Shown: in pieces, positions 34,870 to 45,895 of the stretch
Position numbering within the stretch: position 1 is the first letter of the stretch
Layout of the letters: every line of letters begins with the position of its first letter
Assembly (NCBI RefSeq): GCF_003710815.1
Contig: NZ_RHHP01000001.1
Span: 310,001 to 374,000, forward strand
Direction of reading: 5' to 3'
Source of the DNA: Brevibacillus centrosporus
Lineage (GTDB): Bacteria; Bacillota; Bacilli; Brevibacillales; Brevibacillaceae
Length of the DNA: 64,000 bases
Position numbers and translations under genes: made by a program
The notes under the pieces: generated by a model
Told to the model about the DNA's origin: nothing
The model's input: the letters and a program-made list of their open reading frames with translations, nothing else
The model's database searches: none

Positions 34870-35811
34870 TTAGGTACGATTGGCGGAACCGGTATCGCGC
34901 GTATTGGCACGCGGATGTGCGGTGTCATATACATGGCGAAGTCTCTCCTTGGTTACATGCGTGTACACTTGCGTCGTCGAAACGTTCACATGCCCCAGCA
35001 ATTCCTGAACGGTACGAAGATCCGCACCGCCATTCAGCATATGGGTAGCAAATGTATGACGAAACGTATGTGGGGACACGCGTAGATGGAGAGCGTACGT
35101 CTCAACGTATTTGTCTATCACGCGGCGAACGCTACGATCCGATAACGGCTCACCACGGTAGTTGACTAGAAGATATCCATGCTCATTATGACCAGCTAGC
35201 AATTTCGGCCTGCCCTCATCTAGGTATTGCCGAAGAACGTCGCACGCATAACTTCCTACTGGCACATAACGCTCTTTTGCCCCTTTTCCAAAAACGAGCG
35301 CGACACCGATGCTCGGATTAATCGCCTCAAGAGACAGCGTAACCAGCTCCGTTACTCGAATGCCGCTTGCGTACAGCAGTTCAAAAATCAGTCGATCTCT
35401 CATTCCTAGAGGAGTCGTCATGTCAGGTAGATCAAAGAAAGTTTGAACTTCTTGTGGATACATAAAAGTAGGAAGTTTTTTCTCCATTTTCGGAGTCGAA
35501 ACGAGTTGGAATGGATTCTGTTCTAGTTGACCTTCACGCAGCAAAAAACGATACAAGCTTCGCAAGCTTGACAGCTTACGAGCCATGCTTCGCCTGGAGA
35601 GGCCTCTTTTCGCTAGATGCGCGAGAAAGGAGCGTCCGTGCAAATAAGAAACAGCAGCAAATACGGTGATTTGGTGCTGTTCCATAAAGGCGACAAATTC
35701 GCAGATATCTGCCACATACTGCTTCACCGTGTGAGGAGAGGCGTTCTTTTCAACTTGCAAATATCGGGTAAACATCGCAATGTCCGCAGAGTTTTGTTGC
35801 GAAATGTCCAT
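34870..35811 (-). CDS. xerC: Tyrosine recombinase XerC (CodV)
   Basis: 313 residues from ATG 35811, 11 bases after GAGGAGG. An N-terminal SAM-like DNA-binding domain ([20 protein letters not shown]) precedes the catalytic domain. The catalytic residues are Arg in [10 protein letters not shown], Lys in [10 protein letters not shown], HxxR in [10 protein letters not shown], His in LLGHVNVS, and Tyr in STTQVYTHV. It resolves chromosome dimers with XerD at dif. In B. subtilis this gene is codV, in the same codV-clpQ-clpY-codY operon. Confidence 0.94.
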   Translation of the reverse strand: MDISQQNSADIAMFTRYLQVEKNASPHTVKQYVADICEFVAFMEQHQITVFAAVSYLHGRSFLAHLAKRGLSRRSMARKLSSLRSLYRFLLREGQLEQNPFQLVSTPKMEKKLPTFMYPQEVQTFFDLPDMTTPLGMRDRLIFELLYASGIRVTELVTLSLEAINPSIGVALVFGKGAKERYVPVGSYACDVLRQYLDEGRPKLLAGHNEHGYLLVNYRGEPLSDRSVRRVIDKYVETYALHLRVSPHTFRHTFATHMLNGGADLRTVQELLGHVNVSTTQVYTHVTKERLRHVYDTAHPRANTRDTGSANRT

Positions 35812-35872
35812 GTGGGATGCACCCTCCTCAAAGCATCTATATAGTACCACAGTCGAAATTCGGATTACAACT

Positions 35873-37186
35873 TTAATTGTGTCGTTCTTGTGTAAAATTC
35901 TGAATTGTATCTAGCGCCCGCTCAGCAAGCTTTTCGTTCTTTTCTCGCTTATTTCGAATCCTTTCAGGTAACTCCGGAACAAGTCCGAAATTCGCATTCA
36001 TTGGCTGAAAATGCTTCGAATCTGCGGTTGTAATATACCGTGCCATACTTCCCATTACTGTCTCAGGTGGAAGGACAATCAGTTCTTCGCCTTTTACTAG
36101 ACGAGCTGCATTAAGCCCCGCGAGCAGTCCGGAAGCTGCCGATTCGACATATCCTTCCACCCCCGTCATTTGGCCAGCAAAGAACAAGGTATCGCGCTCT
36201 TTATATTGATACGTTGGTTTCAGCAGTTTAGGCGAGTTAATAAAAGTATTTCGATGCATAACACCGTAGCGTACAATCTCGCAGTTTTCGAGACCAGGAA
36301 TCATGGAAAATACTCGTTTTTGTTCCGGCCATTTCAAATGTGTCTGAAAGCCTACGATGTTATATAAGGTTGCAGCCCCATTGTCCTGGCGAAGCTGCAC
36401 AACGGCATAGGGCTTTTTGCCTGTTCGCGGATCAGTCAGTCCTACAGGCTTTAACGGGCCAAACAACATCGTTTGACGTCCACGCTTTGCCATTACTTCA
36501 ATGGGCATGCAGCCTTCAAAGAAAACTTCTTTCTCGAATTCTTTAAGCGGTACGGCCTCGGCTGCAATCAATTCGTCGTAAAATCGATTAAACTCTTCCT
36601 CGGACATCGGACAATTCAGGTAGGCAGCCTCACCTTTGTCGTAACGGGAAGCGACAAAGACCTTCTCCATATCAATGGAGTCTTTTTCTAAAATAGGCGC
36701 TGCCGCGTCGTAAAAGTAGAGATAATCTTCTCCTGTCAGCCCTCTGAGCTGCTCGGACAGAGCTGGCGAAGTCAATGGGCCAGTCGCAATCACGACCACC
36801 CCTTCTGGAATTTCTGTGATCTCTTCCGAAATAACCTCCACGAGTGGGTGGTTGCGAACAGCATCCGTTACGTACTCTGCAAATTCATGTCGGTCCACGG
36901 CGAGCGCTCCACCAGCTGGCACCGCGCAGCGATCTGCCGCACGAATGATGACAGAGCCGAGACGACGCATTTCTTCCTTTAATACACCTACTGCATTCGT
37001 GAGCGAGTTCGCCCGTAGAGAGTTGCTGCAAACCAGCTCAGCAAACTTGTCAGTATGGTGAGCTGGCGTTTGCGTTTTCGGTCTCATTTCATATAGTTTC
37101 ACTGGCACACCAGCCTGGGCGATCTGCCAAGCAGCCTCACTTCCTGCCAGGCCTGCACCCACGACGGTGATAGTCGGTTGTGTCAT
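35873..37186 (-). CDS. trmFO: tRNA (uracil-54-C5)-methyltransferase TrmFO, folate/FAD dependent
   Basis: 437 residues. The FAD-binding Rossmann motif is at the start ([16 protein letters not shown]). Family segments [20 protein letters not shown] and [20 protein letters not shown] follow. It methylates U54 in the T loop of tRNA using methylenetetrahydrofolate. Formerly named Gid. Placed between topA and xerC as in B. subtilis. Confidence 0.96.
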   Translation of the reverse strand: MTQPTITVVGAGLAGSEAAWQIAQAGVPVKLYEMRPKTQTPAHHTDKFAELVCSNSLRANSLTNAVGVLKEEMRRLGSVIIRAADRCAVPAGGALAVDRHEFAEYVTDAVRNHPLVEVISEEITEIPEGVVVIATGPLTSPALSEQLRGLTGEDYLYFYDAAAPILEKDSIDMEKVFVASRYDKGEAAYLNCPMSEEEFNRFYDELIAAEAVPLKEFEKEVFFEGCMPIEVMAKRGRQTMLFGPLKPVGLTDPRTGKKPYAVVQLRQDNGAATLYNIVGFQTHLKWPEQKRVFSMIPGLENCEIVRYGVMHRNTFINSPKLLKPTYQYKERDTLFFAGQMTGVEGYVESAASGLLAGLNAARLVKGEELIVLPPETVMGSMARYITTADSKHFQPMNANFGLVPELPERIRNKREKNEKLAERALDTIQNFTQERHN

Positions 37187-37216
37187 GATGATAATCCTCC
37201 AAGCTTATATATCTCT

Positions 37217-39295
37217 TTAGGAATCAGCTTCTTCTTGATAATCGCATTTGGTGCAAGCGACACTCACACCCTGCTTTTTGCGTTTCTTTTCAACCAGCAT
37301 GCTTGCACACTTCGGGCAAGGACGCGAGATCGGTTTGTCCCATGAGACAAAATCGCATTCCGGGTATTGATTGCAGCCGTAAAAAATGCGGCTCTTCTTG
37401 GATTTACGTTCGATGATCTCTCCGGTTTCACATTGCGGGCATTTTACCCCGATTTCTTTTACGATCGGCTTCGTATTGCGGCAATCCGGGAAGCCCGAGC
37501 ATGCCAGAAACTTACCGAAGCGTCCTAGCTTGTAAACCATGACGCGACCGCAAAGCTCACATGTTTCATCGGATTCTTCATCTTTTAATTCGACTTCCTT
37601 CATTTCCTCTTCGGCAAAGGATACACGTTTGGCGAAGTCTCCGTAGAACGCATCCAGTACCTCCACCCAATTGGCGATGCCTTCTTCGATACTATCCAAA
37701 CCGTTCTCCATATGAGCGGTAAATTCCACATCGAGAATCTCCGGGAAGAACTCTTCCATCAGCGTGATGACGATTTCTCCCAATTCGGTAGGAATGAAGC
37801 GCTTTTCCTCGAGGGCGACATAGCCGCGCTTTTGAACCGTTTCCAGTGTCGGGGCGTATGTAGATGGACGACCGATCCCTCTCTCCTCGAGCGTCTTTAC
37901 CAGACGTGCTTCCGAGTAACGCGGAGGCGGCTGTGTAAAGTGCTGGCTAGGTTCGATCTCTTTTTGCTCGAGCGTTTGTCCTTCTTCAATCGGAGGCAGG
38001 AAGCTCTCCTCTTCTGTGCCATCATCGTTTCCTTCAATATATACCTTCATAAAGCCAGGAAACTTAACTTTGGAGCCAGTCGCACGGAAAGTCACATCGC
38101 CTGCAGCAATGTCCACACTCATCGTATCCAAAACGGCAGAAGACATCTGACTCGCGAGGAAACGCTCCCAGATCAGCCTGTAGAGGCGAAGCTGATCACG
38201 CGATAAAAACTCTTTGATCTCATCAGGCGTACGCATAACGGCTGTTGGACGAATCGCTTCATGGGCATCCTGAGCATTCTCGTTCTTGGCTTGGGTGCGC
38301 TGTTCAGCCAAAACGTACTCGGCGCCGAACTTTTCCAGTATGTATTCTTTTGCTTCCTCTTGCGCTGTTACAGAAATACGAGTGGAATCCGTACGCATGT
38401 ATGTAATTAAACCGACAGCGCCTTCTTTGTTTCCCACGTCAATCCCTTCATACAGCTCTTGCGCAATCCGCATAGTCTTTGCCGTGCGGAAATTGAGCTT
38501 TCGTGCTGCCTCCTGCTGCAAGGAACTTGTGATGAACGGAGGTGCTGGATTGCGTTTGCGCTCCCGTTTCGTTACCTTCTGTACGACATACGGCTGATCA
38601 GCCATCCGCTTGTAAACTTCCTGTACATCAGCTTCTGTCTGCAACTCAACCTTTTCATCGCCATAGCCATAAAATTTGGCTTCAAACTCTTTGCCATTGC
38701 TAATTAGCTTACTTGCAATGGTCCAATACTCTTCCGGTATGAACTGTTGAATCTCCCGTTCCCGATCCATGATTAGTTTTACGGTTACGGATTGTACACG
38801 ACCTGCACTCAGGCCTTTGCGTACTTTTTTCCACAAAATCGGACTGATATTATAACCGACCAATCTGTCCAAAATGCGGCGTGCCTGCTGGGCGTTCACC
38901 AAATCCATATTGATGTGACGAGGGTGTTTAAAAGCTTCCTTGATGGCATCCTTCGTAATTTCATTAAATACAACACGGAGCGGCTGGGTCAAATCCAGTC
39001 CCAAGTATTGTGCCAGATGCCACGCAATTGCTTCCCCTTCGCGATCCGGGTCAGCCGCCAGATAGACTTTCTTTACTTTTTTGGCAGCATCCTTCAGAGC
39101 CTTCAATACGTCGCCTTTACCGCGAATGGTTATGTATTTGGGTTCAAAGCCATTTGAAACGTCGACACCCGTTTGACTCTTTGGGAGATCGCGTACATGG
39201 CCCATAGAAGCTTTTACGATATATTTGCTACCCAGATATTTTCCAATGGTTTTCGCTTTCGCAGGGGATTCTACGATTACGAGCGTGTCAGCCAT
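37217..39295 (-). CDS. topA: DNA topoisomerase I
   Basis: 692 residues. The Toprim domain ([18 protein letters not shown]) holds the metal-binding residues ([16 protein letters not shown]). The active-site Tyr is in [14 protein letters not shown]. Three C-terminal four-Cys zinc-binding modules (CELCGRVM...[15 protein letters not shown]...[15 protein letters not shown]...CTKC) follow. It relaxes negative supercoils. The start ATG 39295 has a GGGGAGG site. Confidence 0.97.
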   Translation of the reverse strand: MADTLVIVESPAKAKTIGKYLGSKYIVKASMGHVRDLPKSQTGVDVSNGFEPKYITIRGKGDVLKALKDAAKKVKKVYLAADPDREGEAIAWHLAQYLGLDLTQPLRVVFNEITKDAIKEAFKHPRHINMDLVNAQQARRILDRLVGYNISPILWKKVRKGLSAGRVQSVTVKLIMDREREIQQFIPEEYWTIASKLISNGKEFEAKFYGYGDEKVELQTEADVQEVYKRMADQPYVVQKVTKRERKRNPAPPFITSSLQQEAARKLNFRTAKTMRIAQELYEGIDVGNKEGAVGLITYMRTDSTRISVTAQEEAKEYILEKFGAEYVLAEQRTQAKNENAQDAHEAIRPTAVMRTPDEIKEFLSRDQLRLYRLIWERFLASQMSSAVLDTMSVDIAAGDVTFRATGSKVKFPGFMKVYIEGNDDGTEEESFLPPIEEGQTLEQKEIEPSQHFTQPPPRYSEARLVKTLEERGIGRPSTYAPTLETVQKRGYVALEEKRFIPTELGEIVITLMEEFFPEILDVEFTAHMENGLDSIEEGIANWVEVLDAFYGDFAKRVSFAEEEMKEVELKDEESDETCELCGRVMVYKLGRFGKFLACSGFPDCRNTKPIVKEIGVKCPQCETGEIIERKSKKSRIFYGCNQYPECDFVSWDKPISRPCPKCASMLVEKKRKKQGVSVACTKCDYQEEADS

Positions 39296-39403
39296 TTTTT
39301 TCCTCCCCTTTTAGTAAGGAATCTTCCCTATTATTAAATATGCTTATCCGATTTGTCAAACACTTGCAAGGCATAGGGGAGAAGGAGGAAACAAGAAATC
39401 ACT

Positions 39404-40510
39404 TTATCGCCTCGCGAAAAACCCTCCTGGAAGGCTGACAATCTTTCCTTTGGTTTCCAATTGCAGGAGACTTCGATGAACTTTTTGTTTTGCTTCGGGC
39501 GTGAGCTGAGAAATCAATTCGTCCACATGAGTCCCCTCATATGACAAGAAGCGCAGGACCGCCTTTTCATGCTCGTCGAGAGGCGGAATTGCTCCCTCCT
39601 GCTGCCTGTTTGTTGACTGTAATGGCGAAAAAATATGACTCCATTCCTCCAGCACATCTGCACTTGATGTTACTAGCTTTGCTCCTTGTTTGATCAAGTT
39701 ATGCGGTCCGGCGCTTACTAATGAAAAAATTGATCCAGGAACCGCAAAAACATCCCTTCCCTGCTCGAGAGCACAGTCAGCCGTTACCAACGAGCCACTT
39801 TTTTCGGCACCCTCTACCACTAATATCCCCAGACACAGTCCGCTAATGATACGATTTCTCTCTGGAAAAAGACCTGGTAAAGGTGGCGTTCCCGGAGGAT
39901 ATTCAGAAATCAACAGGCCGAAAGACTCAATCTTTCTGTATAATTCGCGGTGTCTGGACGGATAGATTTGATCGATTCCACACCCAAGAACACCTATCGT
40001 TTTCCCAGCAGACTGAAGCGTTGCCAAATGCGCTTCTCCATCAATGCCATACGCAAGCCCTGACACAATCACTAAGCCTTGCTCTGACAGCTCCTTTACC
40101 AGAGTCGAGCAGCACGCTTTGCCATAGGGGGTCGGTCTACGCGATCCGACAACACCAATCGACGGCTGATATAGCAAAGAGGTGTCTCCTTTGCAGAAAA
40201 GAGCAAGAGGTGAATCAGGGATATGCCGTAATTGCTCCGGAAAATCTTGATCCAAAAAACAAAGATATTGGACATTTCCCTTCCCTCTAGCCTGCAGCAA
40301 GGATAAAACTTTTTCTTCCTTTATATGTTCACGCACTGCCTGTGATACCTTTACCGGCAGCTTCAGAAATGAATCGGCCGCCTCCCAGTTTTTCACCGCT
40401 TCCGACACCGATCCATAAACGTCGTAAAGGACACGTATTCGCTTTCTGCCAAGTCCTGTGACCAGCAACAACGCGTACAGCCAATCTCTTTCTTGAATCT
40501 CTCCCATCAT
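39404..40510 (-). CDS. dprA: DNA processing protein DprA
   Basis: 368 residues from ATG 40510, seven bases after GGGGAG; the frame extends 40 codons further but that part overlaps the sucD terminator. The N-terminal SAM-like region is followed by the Rossmann-type DprA fold (GVVGSRRPTPYGKACCSTLV, VSGLAYGIDGEAHLATL, VLGCGIDQIYPSRH) and a C-terminal winged helix (HVDELISQLTPEAKQKV). It loads RecA on incoming single strands during natural transformation. Confidence 0.94.
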   Translation of the reverse strand: MMGEIQERDWLYALLLVTGLGRKRIRVLYDVYGSVSEAVKNWEAADSFLKLPVKVSQAVREHIKEEKVLSLLQARGKGNVQYLCFLDQDFPEQLRHIPDSPLALFCKGDTSLLYQPSIGVVGSRRPTPYGKACCSTLVKELSEQGLVIVSGLAYGIDGEAHLATLQSAGKTIGVLGCGIDQIYPSRHRELYRKIESFGLLISEYPPGTPPLPGLFPERNRIISGLCLGILVVEGAEKSGSLVTADCALEQGRDVFAVPGSIFSLVSAGPHNLIKQGAKLVTSSADVLEEWSHIFSPLQSTNRQQEGAIPPLDEHEKAVLRFLSYEGTHVDELISQLTPEAKQKVHRSLLQLETKGKIVSLPGGFFARR

Positions 40511-40577
40511 CAACACGCTCCCCACGTACGGATCAGTCGCTTCGAGAGCTATTGTATCCAAAGACAGAAGGCGGTTC

Positions 40578-40611
40578 AAAAAAGAAAAAGACAGACAAGT
40601 CGTAACTTGTC
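40578..40611 (-). terminator. Intrinsic terminator after sucCD
   Basis: On the minus strand a seven-base perfect stem GACAAGT / ACTTGTC with a four-base loop is followed by TGTCTTTTTCTTTTTT, about 20 bases after the sucD stop. Confidence 0.8.
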
Positions 40612-40632
40612 CGCCTTTTTGTCTCAACAAGC

Positions 40633-41535
40633 TTATTTGTTCAATACTTTATCGAGCATGCCTTTTTCAGTCAGCAGCTCAACAAGTGTTTCACCGATCA
40701 CAGCTGGAGTTTTTGCTACGCGAACGCCGCATTCTTCAAGTTTCGCGATTTTTTCAGCTGCTGTACCTTTACCACCGGAAATGATCGCACCAGCATGGCC
40801 CATGCGTTTTCCAGGAGGTGCAGTTTGGCCGCCGATGAAGCCAACTACTGGTTTTTTCATGTTCGCAGCGATCCATTCAGCTGCTTCTTCTTCTGCAGTA
40901 CCACCGATTTCACCAATCATGATAACCGCTTCTGTGTCTGGATCTTCGTTGAACATTTTCAGTACATCGATGAATTCCATCCCTTTTACAGGGTCTCCAC
41001 CGATACCAACAGCAGTCGATTGACCAATGCCGCGAGTGGAAGTTTGGTGTACTGCTTCATACGTCAAGGTACCGGAGCGGGAAACGATACCTACTTTACC
41101 TGGAGTATGGATGTAACCAGGCATGATACCGATTTTGCACTCGCCTGGTGTGATAACGCCAGGGCAGTTTGGGCCTACGAGGAGGGTTTTCTTACCTTCC
41201 ATGTAGCGTTTTACTTTTACCATGTCCAGAACTGGGATACCTTCTGTGATGCAGATAACCAGGTCCAGCTCAGCGTCTACCGCTTCCATGATCGCGTCAG
41301 CAGCAAATGGAGGAGCAACGTAGATAACGGATGCATTTGCACCAGTTTTTTCTACTGCTTCTGCTACTGTGTTGAAAATTGGAATACCGTCAACTTCTGT
41401 GCCACCTTTACCAGGTGTTACACCGCCCACCATCTGTGTACCGTACTCAACGGCTCCGCGAGTGTGGAACAGACCAGTTGCACCCGTAATCCCTTGTGTA
41501 ATAACTTTTGTATTTTTATTAACGAGAATACTCAT
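40633..41535 (-). CDS. sucD: Succinyl-CoA ligase [ADP-forming], alpha subunit
   Basis: 300 residues. The CoA-binding Rossmann domain has [11 protein letters not shown], and the phosphorylated His lies in [19 protein letters not shown]. It makes succinate and ATP from succinyl-CoA in the citric acid cycle, together with SucC encoded 48 bases upstream. Codon use is strongly biased, as in abundant enzymes. Confidence 0.97.
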   Translation of the reverse strand: MSILVNKNTKVITQGITGATGLFHTRGAVEYGTQMVGGVTPGKGGTEVDGIPIFNTVAEAVEKTGANASVIYVAPPFAADAIMEAVDAELDLVICITEGIPVLDMVKVKRYMEGKKTLLVGPNCPGVITPGECKIGIMPGYIHTPGKVGIVSRSGTLTYEAVHQTSTRGIGQSTAVGIGGDPVKGMEFIDVLKMFNEDPDTEAVIMIGEIGGTAEEEAAEWIAANMKKPVVGFIGGQTAPPGKRMGHAGAIISGGKGTAAEKIAKLEECGVRVAKTPAVIGETLVELLTEKGMLDKVLNK

Positions 41536-41583
41536 CGCGTATTATTCCCACCTTTTTTTGACGTATCTAACTGCCTAAAAAGA

Positions 41584-42744
41584 TTACTTCACCAAAGCTA
41601 CTATTTTTTCAGCGCCATCTGCCATGGATTCAGCAGCAACGATGTTCAAACCGGACTCGTTGAGGATTTTCTTACCAAGGTCTACGTTCGTACCTTCAAG
41701 GCGAACAACCAATGGTTTGTCCAATTTGATTTGTTTCGCTGCGTTCACAACGCCATTTGCAATAACGTCGCACTTCATGATACCGCCGAAAATGTTAACG
41801 AAGATCCCTTTAACTTTTTCGTCGCGCAGAATGATTTTGAACGCTTCGGTTACTTTCTCTTCAGTAGCTCCGCCCCCAACGTCGAGGAAGTTAGCAGGAT
41901 CTCCACCGTAGAATTTCACGATGTCCATAGTAGCCATCGCCAGACCAGCACCGTTTACCATGCAACCGATGTTACCATCGAGAGCGATGTAGGACAGGTC
42001 AAATTTGGAAGCTTCGATTTCTTTCTCGTCTTCTTCATCCAGATCGCGCAGAGCCACGATGTCAGGGTGACGATAGAGAGCGTTGCTGTCGAAGTTCAGT
42101 TTCGCATCCAGTGCCATTACTTCACCGTCGCCAGTAACAACGAGTGGGTTAATTTCAGCGATAGAAGCGTCTTTGTCAACAAACGCTTGGTACAAGCTCA
42201 TCATGAACTTCGCCGCTTTGTTGATCAGCTCTTTCGGGATATTGATTGCATAAGCCAGTCGGCGAGCTTGGAAAGCGTTCAAGCCAGTAACTGGATCGAT
42301 AATTTCTTTGAAGATTTTTTCTGGAGAGTGAGCAGCTACTTCTTCGATCTCAGTACCGCCCTCTTCAGATGCCATCATAACTACGCTGCCTGTAGCACGG
42401 TCTACAACTACACCCACGTAGTATTCTTTCTTGATGTCGCAGCCTTGTTCGATCAGAAGGCGTTTTACTTCTTTTCCTTCTGGACCAGTTTGGTGAGTAA
42501 CCAGTACTTTGCCAAGAATTTCCTGAGCATATGTACGAGCTTCATCCAGATTTTTTGCTACTTTCACGCCACCCGCTTTACCGCGGCCACCTGCGTGAAT
42601 TTGTGCTTTTACTACAACTACTTGTGTGCCGAGCTCTTTTGCAGCTTCTACTGCTTCTTCAACTGTGAAAGCAACGCGACCTTCCGGAACTTTCACACCG
42701 TACTGCTTAAGTATCTCTTTACCTTGATACTCATGAATGTTCAT
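41584..42744 (-). CDS. sucC: Succinyl-CoA ligase [ADP-forming], beta subunit
   Basis: 386 residues from ATG 42744 (AGGAGGATGG site); 28 upstream codons in the frame are leader sequence. The ATP-grasp domain ([20 protein letters not shown]) is N-terminal. The Pro/Gly-rich ligase loop ([35 protein letters not shown]) is C-terminal. It provides the nucleotide site of succinyl-CoA synthetase. In B. subtilis sucC directly follows ylqH; here about 13 kb separate them. Confidence 0.97.
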   Translation of the reverse strand: MNIHEYQGKEILKQYGVKVPEGRVAFTVEEAVEAAKELGTQVVVVKAQIHAGGRGKAGGVKVAKNLDEARTYAQEILGKVLVTHQTGPEGKEVKRLLIEQGCDIKKEYYVGVVVDRATGSVVMMASEEGGTEIEEVAAHSPEKIFKEIIDPVTGLNAFQARRLAYAINIPKELINKAAKFMMSLYQAFVDKDASIAEINPLVVTGDGEVMALDAKLNFDSNALYRHPDIVALRDLDEEDEKEIEASKFDLSYIALDGNIGCMVNGAGLAMATMDIVKFYGGDPANFLDVGGGATEEKVTEAFKIILRDEKVKGIFVNIFGGIMKCDVIANGVVNAAKQIKLDKPLVVRLEGTNVDLGKKILNESGLNIVAAESMADGAEKIVALVK

Positions 42745-42930
42745 TCTCCATCCTCCTATGGCAGATAAAGATCGGCTGGTTAAATAACTGATACATAAAC
42801 AAAGTTCTGTTCCAGTCCTAACCGCCACTATCAGTGCAACAGTAACTATTCTACGACAAAAATTGCAAAAGTGGTAGTCAAATTGTTCTCTTTATCGTGA
42901 CCATAATTGTTTGGATTCATGTCGTGTTCC

Positions 42931-43989
42931 TTATTTTCTCGAAGGTTTCAATAAATCCCAAATCGCTTTTTGTAATTGATTATGCAAATACCACTTGTCA
43001 TCGATTTGAAAATGCAGAGAATAAAAGATCACCGAATGCTCTTCTCCGTTGACCTTAAAATGAACACGATACTCTTCTGCCCCGACGTGATCCGGCTGCT
43101 TTTCTATCGGGGCCGCTGTCTTGAGCATGCGGACCGCTTGCTGTGCCAAGCCTTGCTCGACCGTGCTCTGCGTAACGTCCAGATCCAGATTATCCACAGC
43201 CATTTGACCCGTTTTTTCAAATCTTACAGCGGTTGCTTTAAACAGCTTATCAAACGGCTGAATGGCCATTTCTCTTGGGACTAAATATTCGGTCAGTTGT
43301 GAAAACAGCTTTCCATCTACATGGTAGAAATGAGTGTCCCTGCCAAACGGGATGGAAATGAGTGTCGGTGTCAGTACGGTTACATCCAGCGGTCGTTCTT
43401 CTGAATCAATGCGCAGTCGGTAGTTTGGATAAAGTGGATACTTCTGCAAGTTTTTTTCATTTTCTGGAACCGCTTCGCTCAGTACCTTTTGTATGTACAC
43501 TGTGTCTTTCTCTGCCAATGCCAAGGACTGTGACAGATCCTCTGCGCTCAATACCATGTTGTTTTTCCCTTGCTTCAAAAGCCCATTTCCTGTTAAGCGA
43601 TGCACCCACTCATAAAAGGTAACCGCCCCAGATCCACGATACGTGCTCTCTCCAAACTGACTTGCCCGCTCCCCTACCGTGACAACCAACGGCGCAAGCT
43701 GCTTGCGGTACAGAACTAGGGTAAAGAGAACTTCTTCTTGCTTCAGGGGATCATTGGACAACTGCAAATCTTTTCCTTGTGTTTGTAGCTCGTTCAGAAA
43801 AGCAGGCAAGTCTAACATCACTTCTTGACCATCGGTGGACATCACCGTTACTCGTTCTACCGTCCCCAGCTCTGTTTCAATTCGATCCCTCATGTCGGCA
43901 TCCATTACGCGGGTATCCTGCGCACAACCAGTCATTACTGTGCATGCCACCACGAATGATAGCAAATAGGCACGTATAGACGATTTCAT
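42931..43989 (-). CDS. Predicted lipoprotein of unknown function
   Basis: 352 residues from ATG 43989 (AAGGAGGA site). A lipoprotein signal peptide ends in the lipobox VMTGC, so Cys is expected to be lipidated after residue 20 or so. The mature part is charged and without further membrane segments; segments such as VERVTVMSTDGQEVMLDLP and VHFKVNGEEHSVIFYSLHFQ suggest small beta-rich modules. I do not recognise the family. It lies downstream of the AlbA_2 gene in the same direction. Confidence 0.75.
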   Translation of the reverse strand: MKSSIRAYLLSFVVACTVMTGCAQDTRVMDADMRDRIETELGTVERVTVMSTDGQEVMLDLPAFLNELQTQGKDLQLSNDPLKQEEVLFTLVLYRKQLAPLVVTVGERASQFGESTYRGSGAVTFYEWVHRLTGNGLLKQGKNNMVLSAEDLSQSLALAEKDTVYIQKVLSEAVPENEKNLQKYPLYPNYRLRIDSEERPLDVTVLTPTLISIPFGRDTHFYHVDGKLFSQLTEYLVPREMAIQPFDKLFKATAVRFEKTGQMAVDNLDLDVTQSTVEQGLAQQAVRMLKTAAPIEKQPDHVGAEEYRVHFKVNGEEHSVIFYSLHFQIDDKWYLHNQLQKAIWDLLKPSRK

Positions 43990-44028
43990 GCAGCAATCCT
44001 CCTTCATGTATACATCTGTCAGATCGTG

Positions 44029-44922
44029 CTACAGAAGTCCTAATCGACGGCTGATTTCACTGCCAAGCTTTCTTTTTACGTAGATTTCTCCGATCTGATG
44101 AGGATCTTTCACCATGACGGAACGGTTATTTGTGCGTATCACAACGTACTTCTCGCCGTTTTTGTCCAAGCCGCAGATTAATTCCGAAGCTACCTCCACA
44201 AAAATGGCAACAACATACTGGTCTTGAACCTTCTTCAACGAGATTTTGGGAAATGGAGACAACAACGGTGATGTCTTATCCTGGATGTATTGCGTTATCG
44301 CCAGCAGGTACTTATCAGGGTCTCCATATTGTTCGATCTCATGATTGATCCCTGTTATAATCCCTTCATCGGTGATACCGAGAAACAGGTTTCCATTGTT
44401 TGAATTTGCAAACGCCACAATCGTCTTTATGATCCCATTTTTTGACAACAGAAAGTCGCGTTTGAATTCAATCATGTCATTTTCCCCTAACTGGGTAGCC
44501 ACGACGGGATCATCTACTCTGCCCAAATAACGGAATCTGCTGATCGCCCCCAATCGATATACATACTCTTCAAAAATATCAGCTGGCAATGACAGTTCTT
44601 CCAGAACCGCGTCAGTATTCTGCCACAATTTATACGTTTGCGGAGCGAAACACATGTCAAATAATACGGTTGTTCCTAGTGAACGTATGTTCATTCCAAT
44701 TGCAGCAGGCTTTACGTCAGCTGAACAGTAGGGTGGATCACTCTCTACCTCCAGCACGCCTGAATGAAGCAGATAGTCGAAATAATGTTGAGGCAGTTTA
44801 GCTTCCTGCTTGAGCAAGCCGCGCTCTACTTGTTCTCGCTTCGTTTCCTGGTAGAAGTCAAATTGAACGAATTCTTCATCAAAGTGAGTTACGACCGCTA
44901 CAAATGAACAATTATGGCGCAT
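44029..44922 (-). CDS. AlbA_2 (Schlafen-type) domain protein
   Basis: 297 residues. The C-terminal half carries an AlbA_2-type domain: IEFKRDFLLSKNGIIKTIVA, FANSNNGNLFLGITDEG, then VAIFVEVASELICGL. The N-terminal 150 residues are unrecognised. AlbA_2 domains occur in putative regulators and in nucleases, often binding nucleic acids. No operon partner clarifies its role, and a defence function is possible but unsupported. Confidence 0.8.
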   Translation of the reverse strand: MRHNCSFVAVVTHFDEEFVQFDFYQETKREQVERGLLKQEAKLPQHYFDYLLHSGVLEVESDPPYCSADVKPAAIGMNIRSLGTTVLFDMCFAPQTYKLWQNTDAVLEELSLPADIFEEYVYRLGAISRFRYLGRVDDPVVATQLGENDMIEFKRDFLLSKNGIIKTIVAFANSNNGNLFLGITDEGIITGINHEIEQYGDPDKYLLAITQYIQDKTSPLLSPFPKISLKKVQDQYVVAIFVEVASELICGLDKNGEKYVVIRTNNRSVMVKDPHQIGEIYVKRKLGSEISRRLGLL

Positions 44923-45006
44923 ATTTTCCCTCGTTCTTTTGATTTAGCAAACCGTAGTTCGTTGGTCATATTTTACAGGAATCCTTTGCTCATTGCCTAG
45001 TTTTTT

Positions 45007-45339
45007 CTACGATTGGTATGCACTCAGAATCGTTTGCAGCTTTAAAGAGTAACCGAGTTCGCCTTTTATTTTTACTTTGCCCATCATAAATGCAACCGTT
45101 GGATTCAGAGTTCCTTCCACCAGTTTAATGAAATTTTCGTCAGAGAGCTCCAGCGTACATTTTGCTTCGTCTGGCGTTCCTTTGACATAAGAGGCCTGAT
45201 TGCCTGCGAATGTCACTTGATAATTGCCACTTTCCGCTCCGCTTATCAAAAAATGGTACACTGCGTGAAAACCATTTACAGCATGGGGATTGGCATTTAT
45301 CTTTTCTTCCAGGTTCCTTAAGGTTTGTTCTACCGACAT
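45007..45339 (-). CDS. SCP2 sterol/lipid-carrier domain protein
   Basis: 110 residues forming a single SCP2-like domain (YQVTFAGNQASYVKGTPDEA, KCTLELSDENFIKLVEGTLN, PTVAFMMGKVKIKGELGYSL). Members bind fatty-acyl or other hydrophobic ligands in the cytoplasm. A stand-alone copy with no obvious partner. The family is clear, the substrate is not. Confidence 0.88.
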   Translation of the reverse strand: MSVEQTLRNLEEKINANPHAVNGFHAVYHFLISGAESGNYQVTFAGNQASYVKGTPDEAKCTLELSDENFIKLVEGTLNPTVAFMMGKVKIKGELGYSLKLQTILSAYQS

Positions 45340-45406
45340 GCTTCCCTCTCCTCTTTCTACTAACTACTTTTCCTTTTTCACAATCGTTTCGTCCTTTTTC
45401 GTCTAC

Positions 45407-45434
45407 GAAAAAAAGAAAAGCCGGGTTTCCCGGC
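45407..45434 (-). terminator. Intrinsic terminator after the UPF0145 gene
   Basis: On the minus strand GCCGGG-AAA-CCCGGC is followed by TTTTCTTTTTTT, beginning directly after the stop codon. A compact, perfect six-base stem. Confidence 0.9.
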
Positions 45435-45749
45435 TTACTTTACACGAACAGCAGTTCCAGTAGCAATGACCATCATCATGCCTTCGCGCAGAGTCTCAAA
45501 ATCGAGGTCTACCCCTATCACTGCATTCGCACCGAGCGATTTTGCTTTGTCCTTCATCTCACGAATTGCAAGCTCACGTCCTTCTGCCAGCTTACTTTCA
45601 TACGACCCGCTTCTTCCCCCGATAATGTCCGTGATTCCTGCCAAAAAGTCACGTACCACGTTTGCACCCATAATAACTTCACCGGAAACGATGTCCAGAT
45701 AGGCTTCGATTTCTTTTCCTTGTAATGTACTCGTCGTAGAAACGATCAT
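45435..45749 (-). CDS. UPF0145 (YbjQ-like) family protein
   Basis: 104 residues, normal for the family, with its hallmarks [31 protein letters not shown] and [20 protein letters not shown]0145 proteins form pentamers of unknown function, sometimes labelled heavy-metal-binding. A single-gene unit with its own terminator. Confidence 0.93.
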   Translation of the reverse strand: MIVSTTSTLQGKEIEAYLDIVSGEVIMGANVVRDFLAGITDIIGGRSGSYESKLAEGRELAIREMKDKAKSLGANAVIGVDLDFETLREGMMMVIATGTAVRVK

Positions 45750-45784
45750 GTAAAATGCCTCCTGTTTACTCAGTCATTTGCTTC

Positions 45785-45801
45785 TCTTCGTTATACGAAG
45801 A
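45785..45801. repeat. Short palindrome TCTTCG-TTATA-CGAAGA upstream of the UPF0145 gene
   Basis: A six-base-arm inverted repeat about 40 bases upstream of the UPF0145 start. On the minus strand its centre contains TATAAC, a possible -10 element, so it may be an operator overlapping the promoter. There is no T-run for a terminator. Confidence 0.35.
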
Positions 45802-45895
45802 AAACACAGCGAAGTTACATTTTTTCTATCGAATGCTCCTTTATCGTCATCAAACAGTGTATGCCCGAAGCACAGCAGCTATTCCCAGATTTCTC

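Noticed and set aside
40511-40630. A 40-residue N-terminal extension on DprA
   Set aside because: It lies on the sucCD terminator and has no ribosome-binding site; ATG 40510 has GGGGAG at good spacing.
40795-42768. A 657-codon open frame on the plus strand opposite sucC, the gap and sucD
   Set aside because: It is in exact codon register with sucC and sucD, which both lie in the same frame and avoid TTA, CTA and TCA codons because of strong codon bias. Those are the only codons that would give stops on the other strand. The product (rich in Phe, His, Cys) looks like no protein.
42745-42900. A sigma-A promoter for sucCD
   Set aside because: TTGACT and TAGAAT are both present upstream of sucC but 22 bases apart, and no pair with 16-18 base spacing stood out, so I did not call it.
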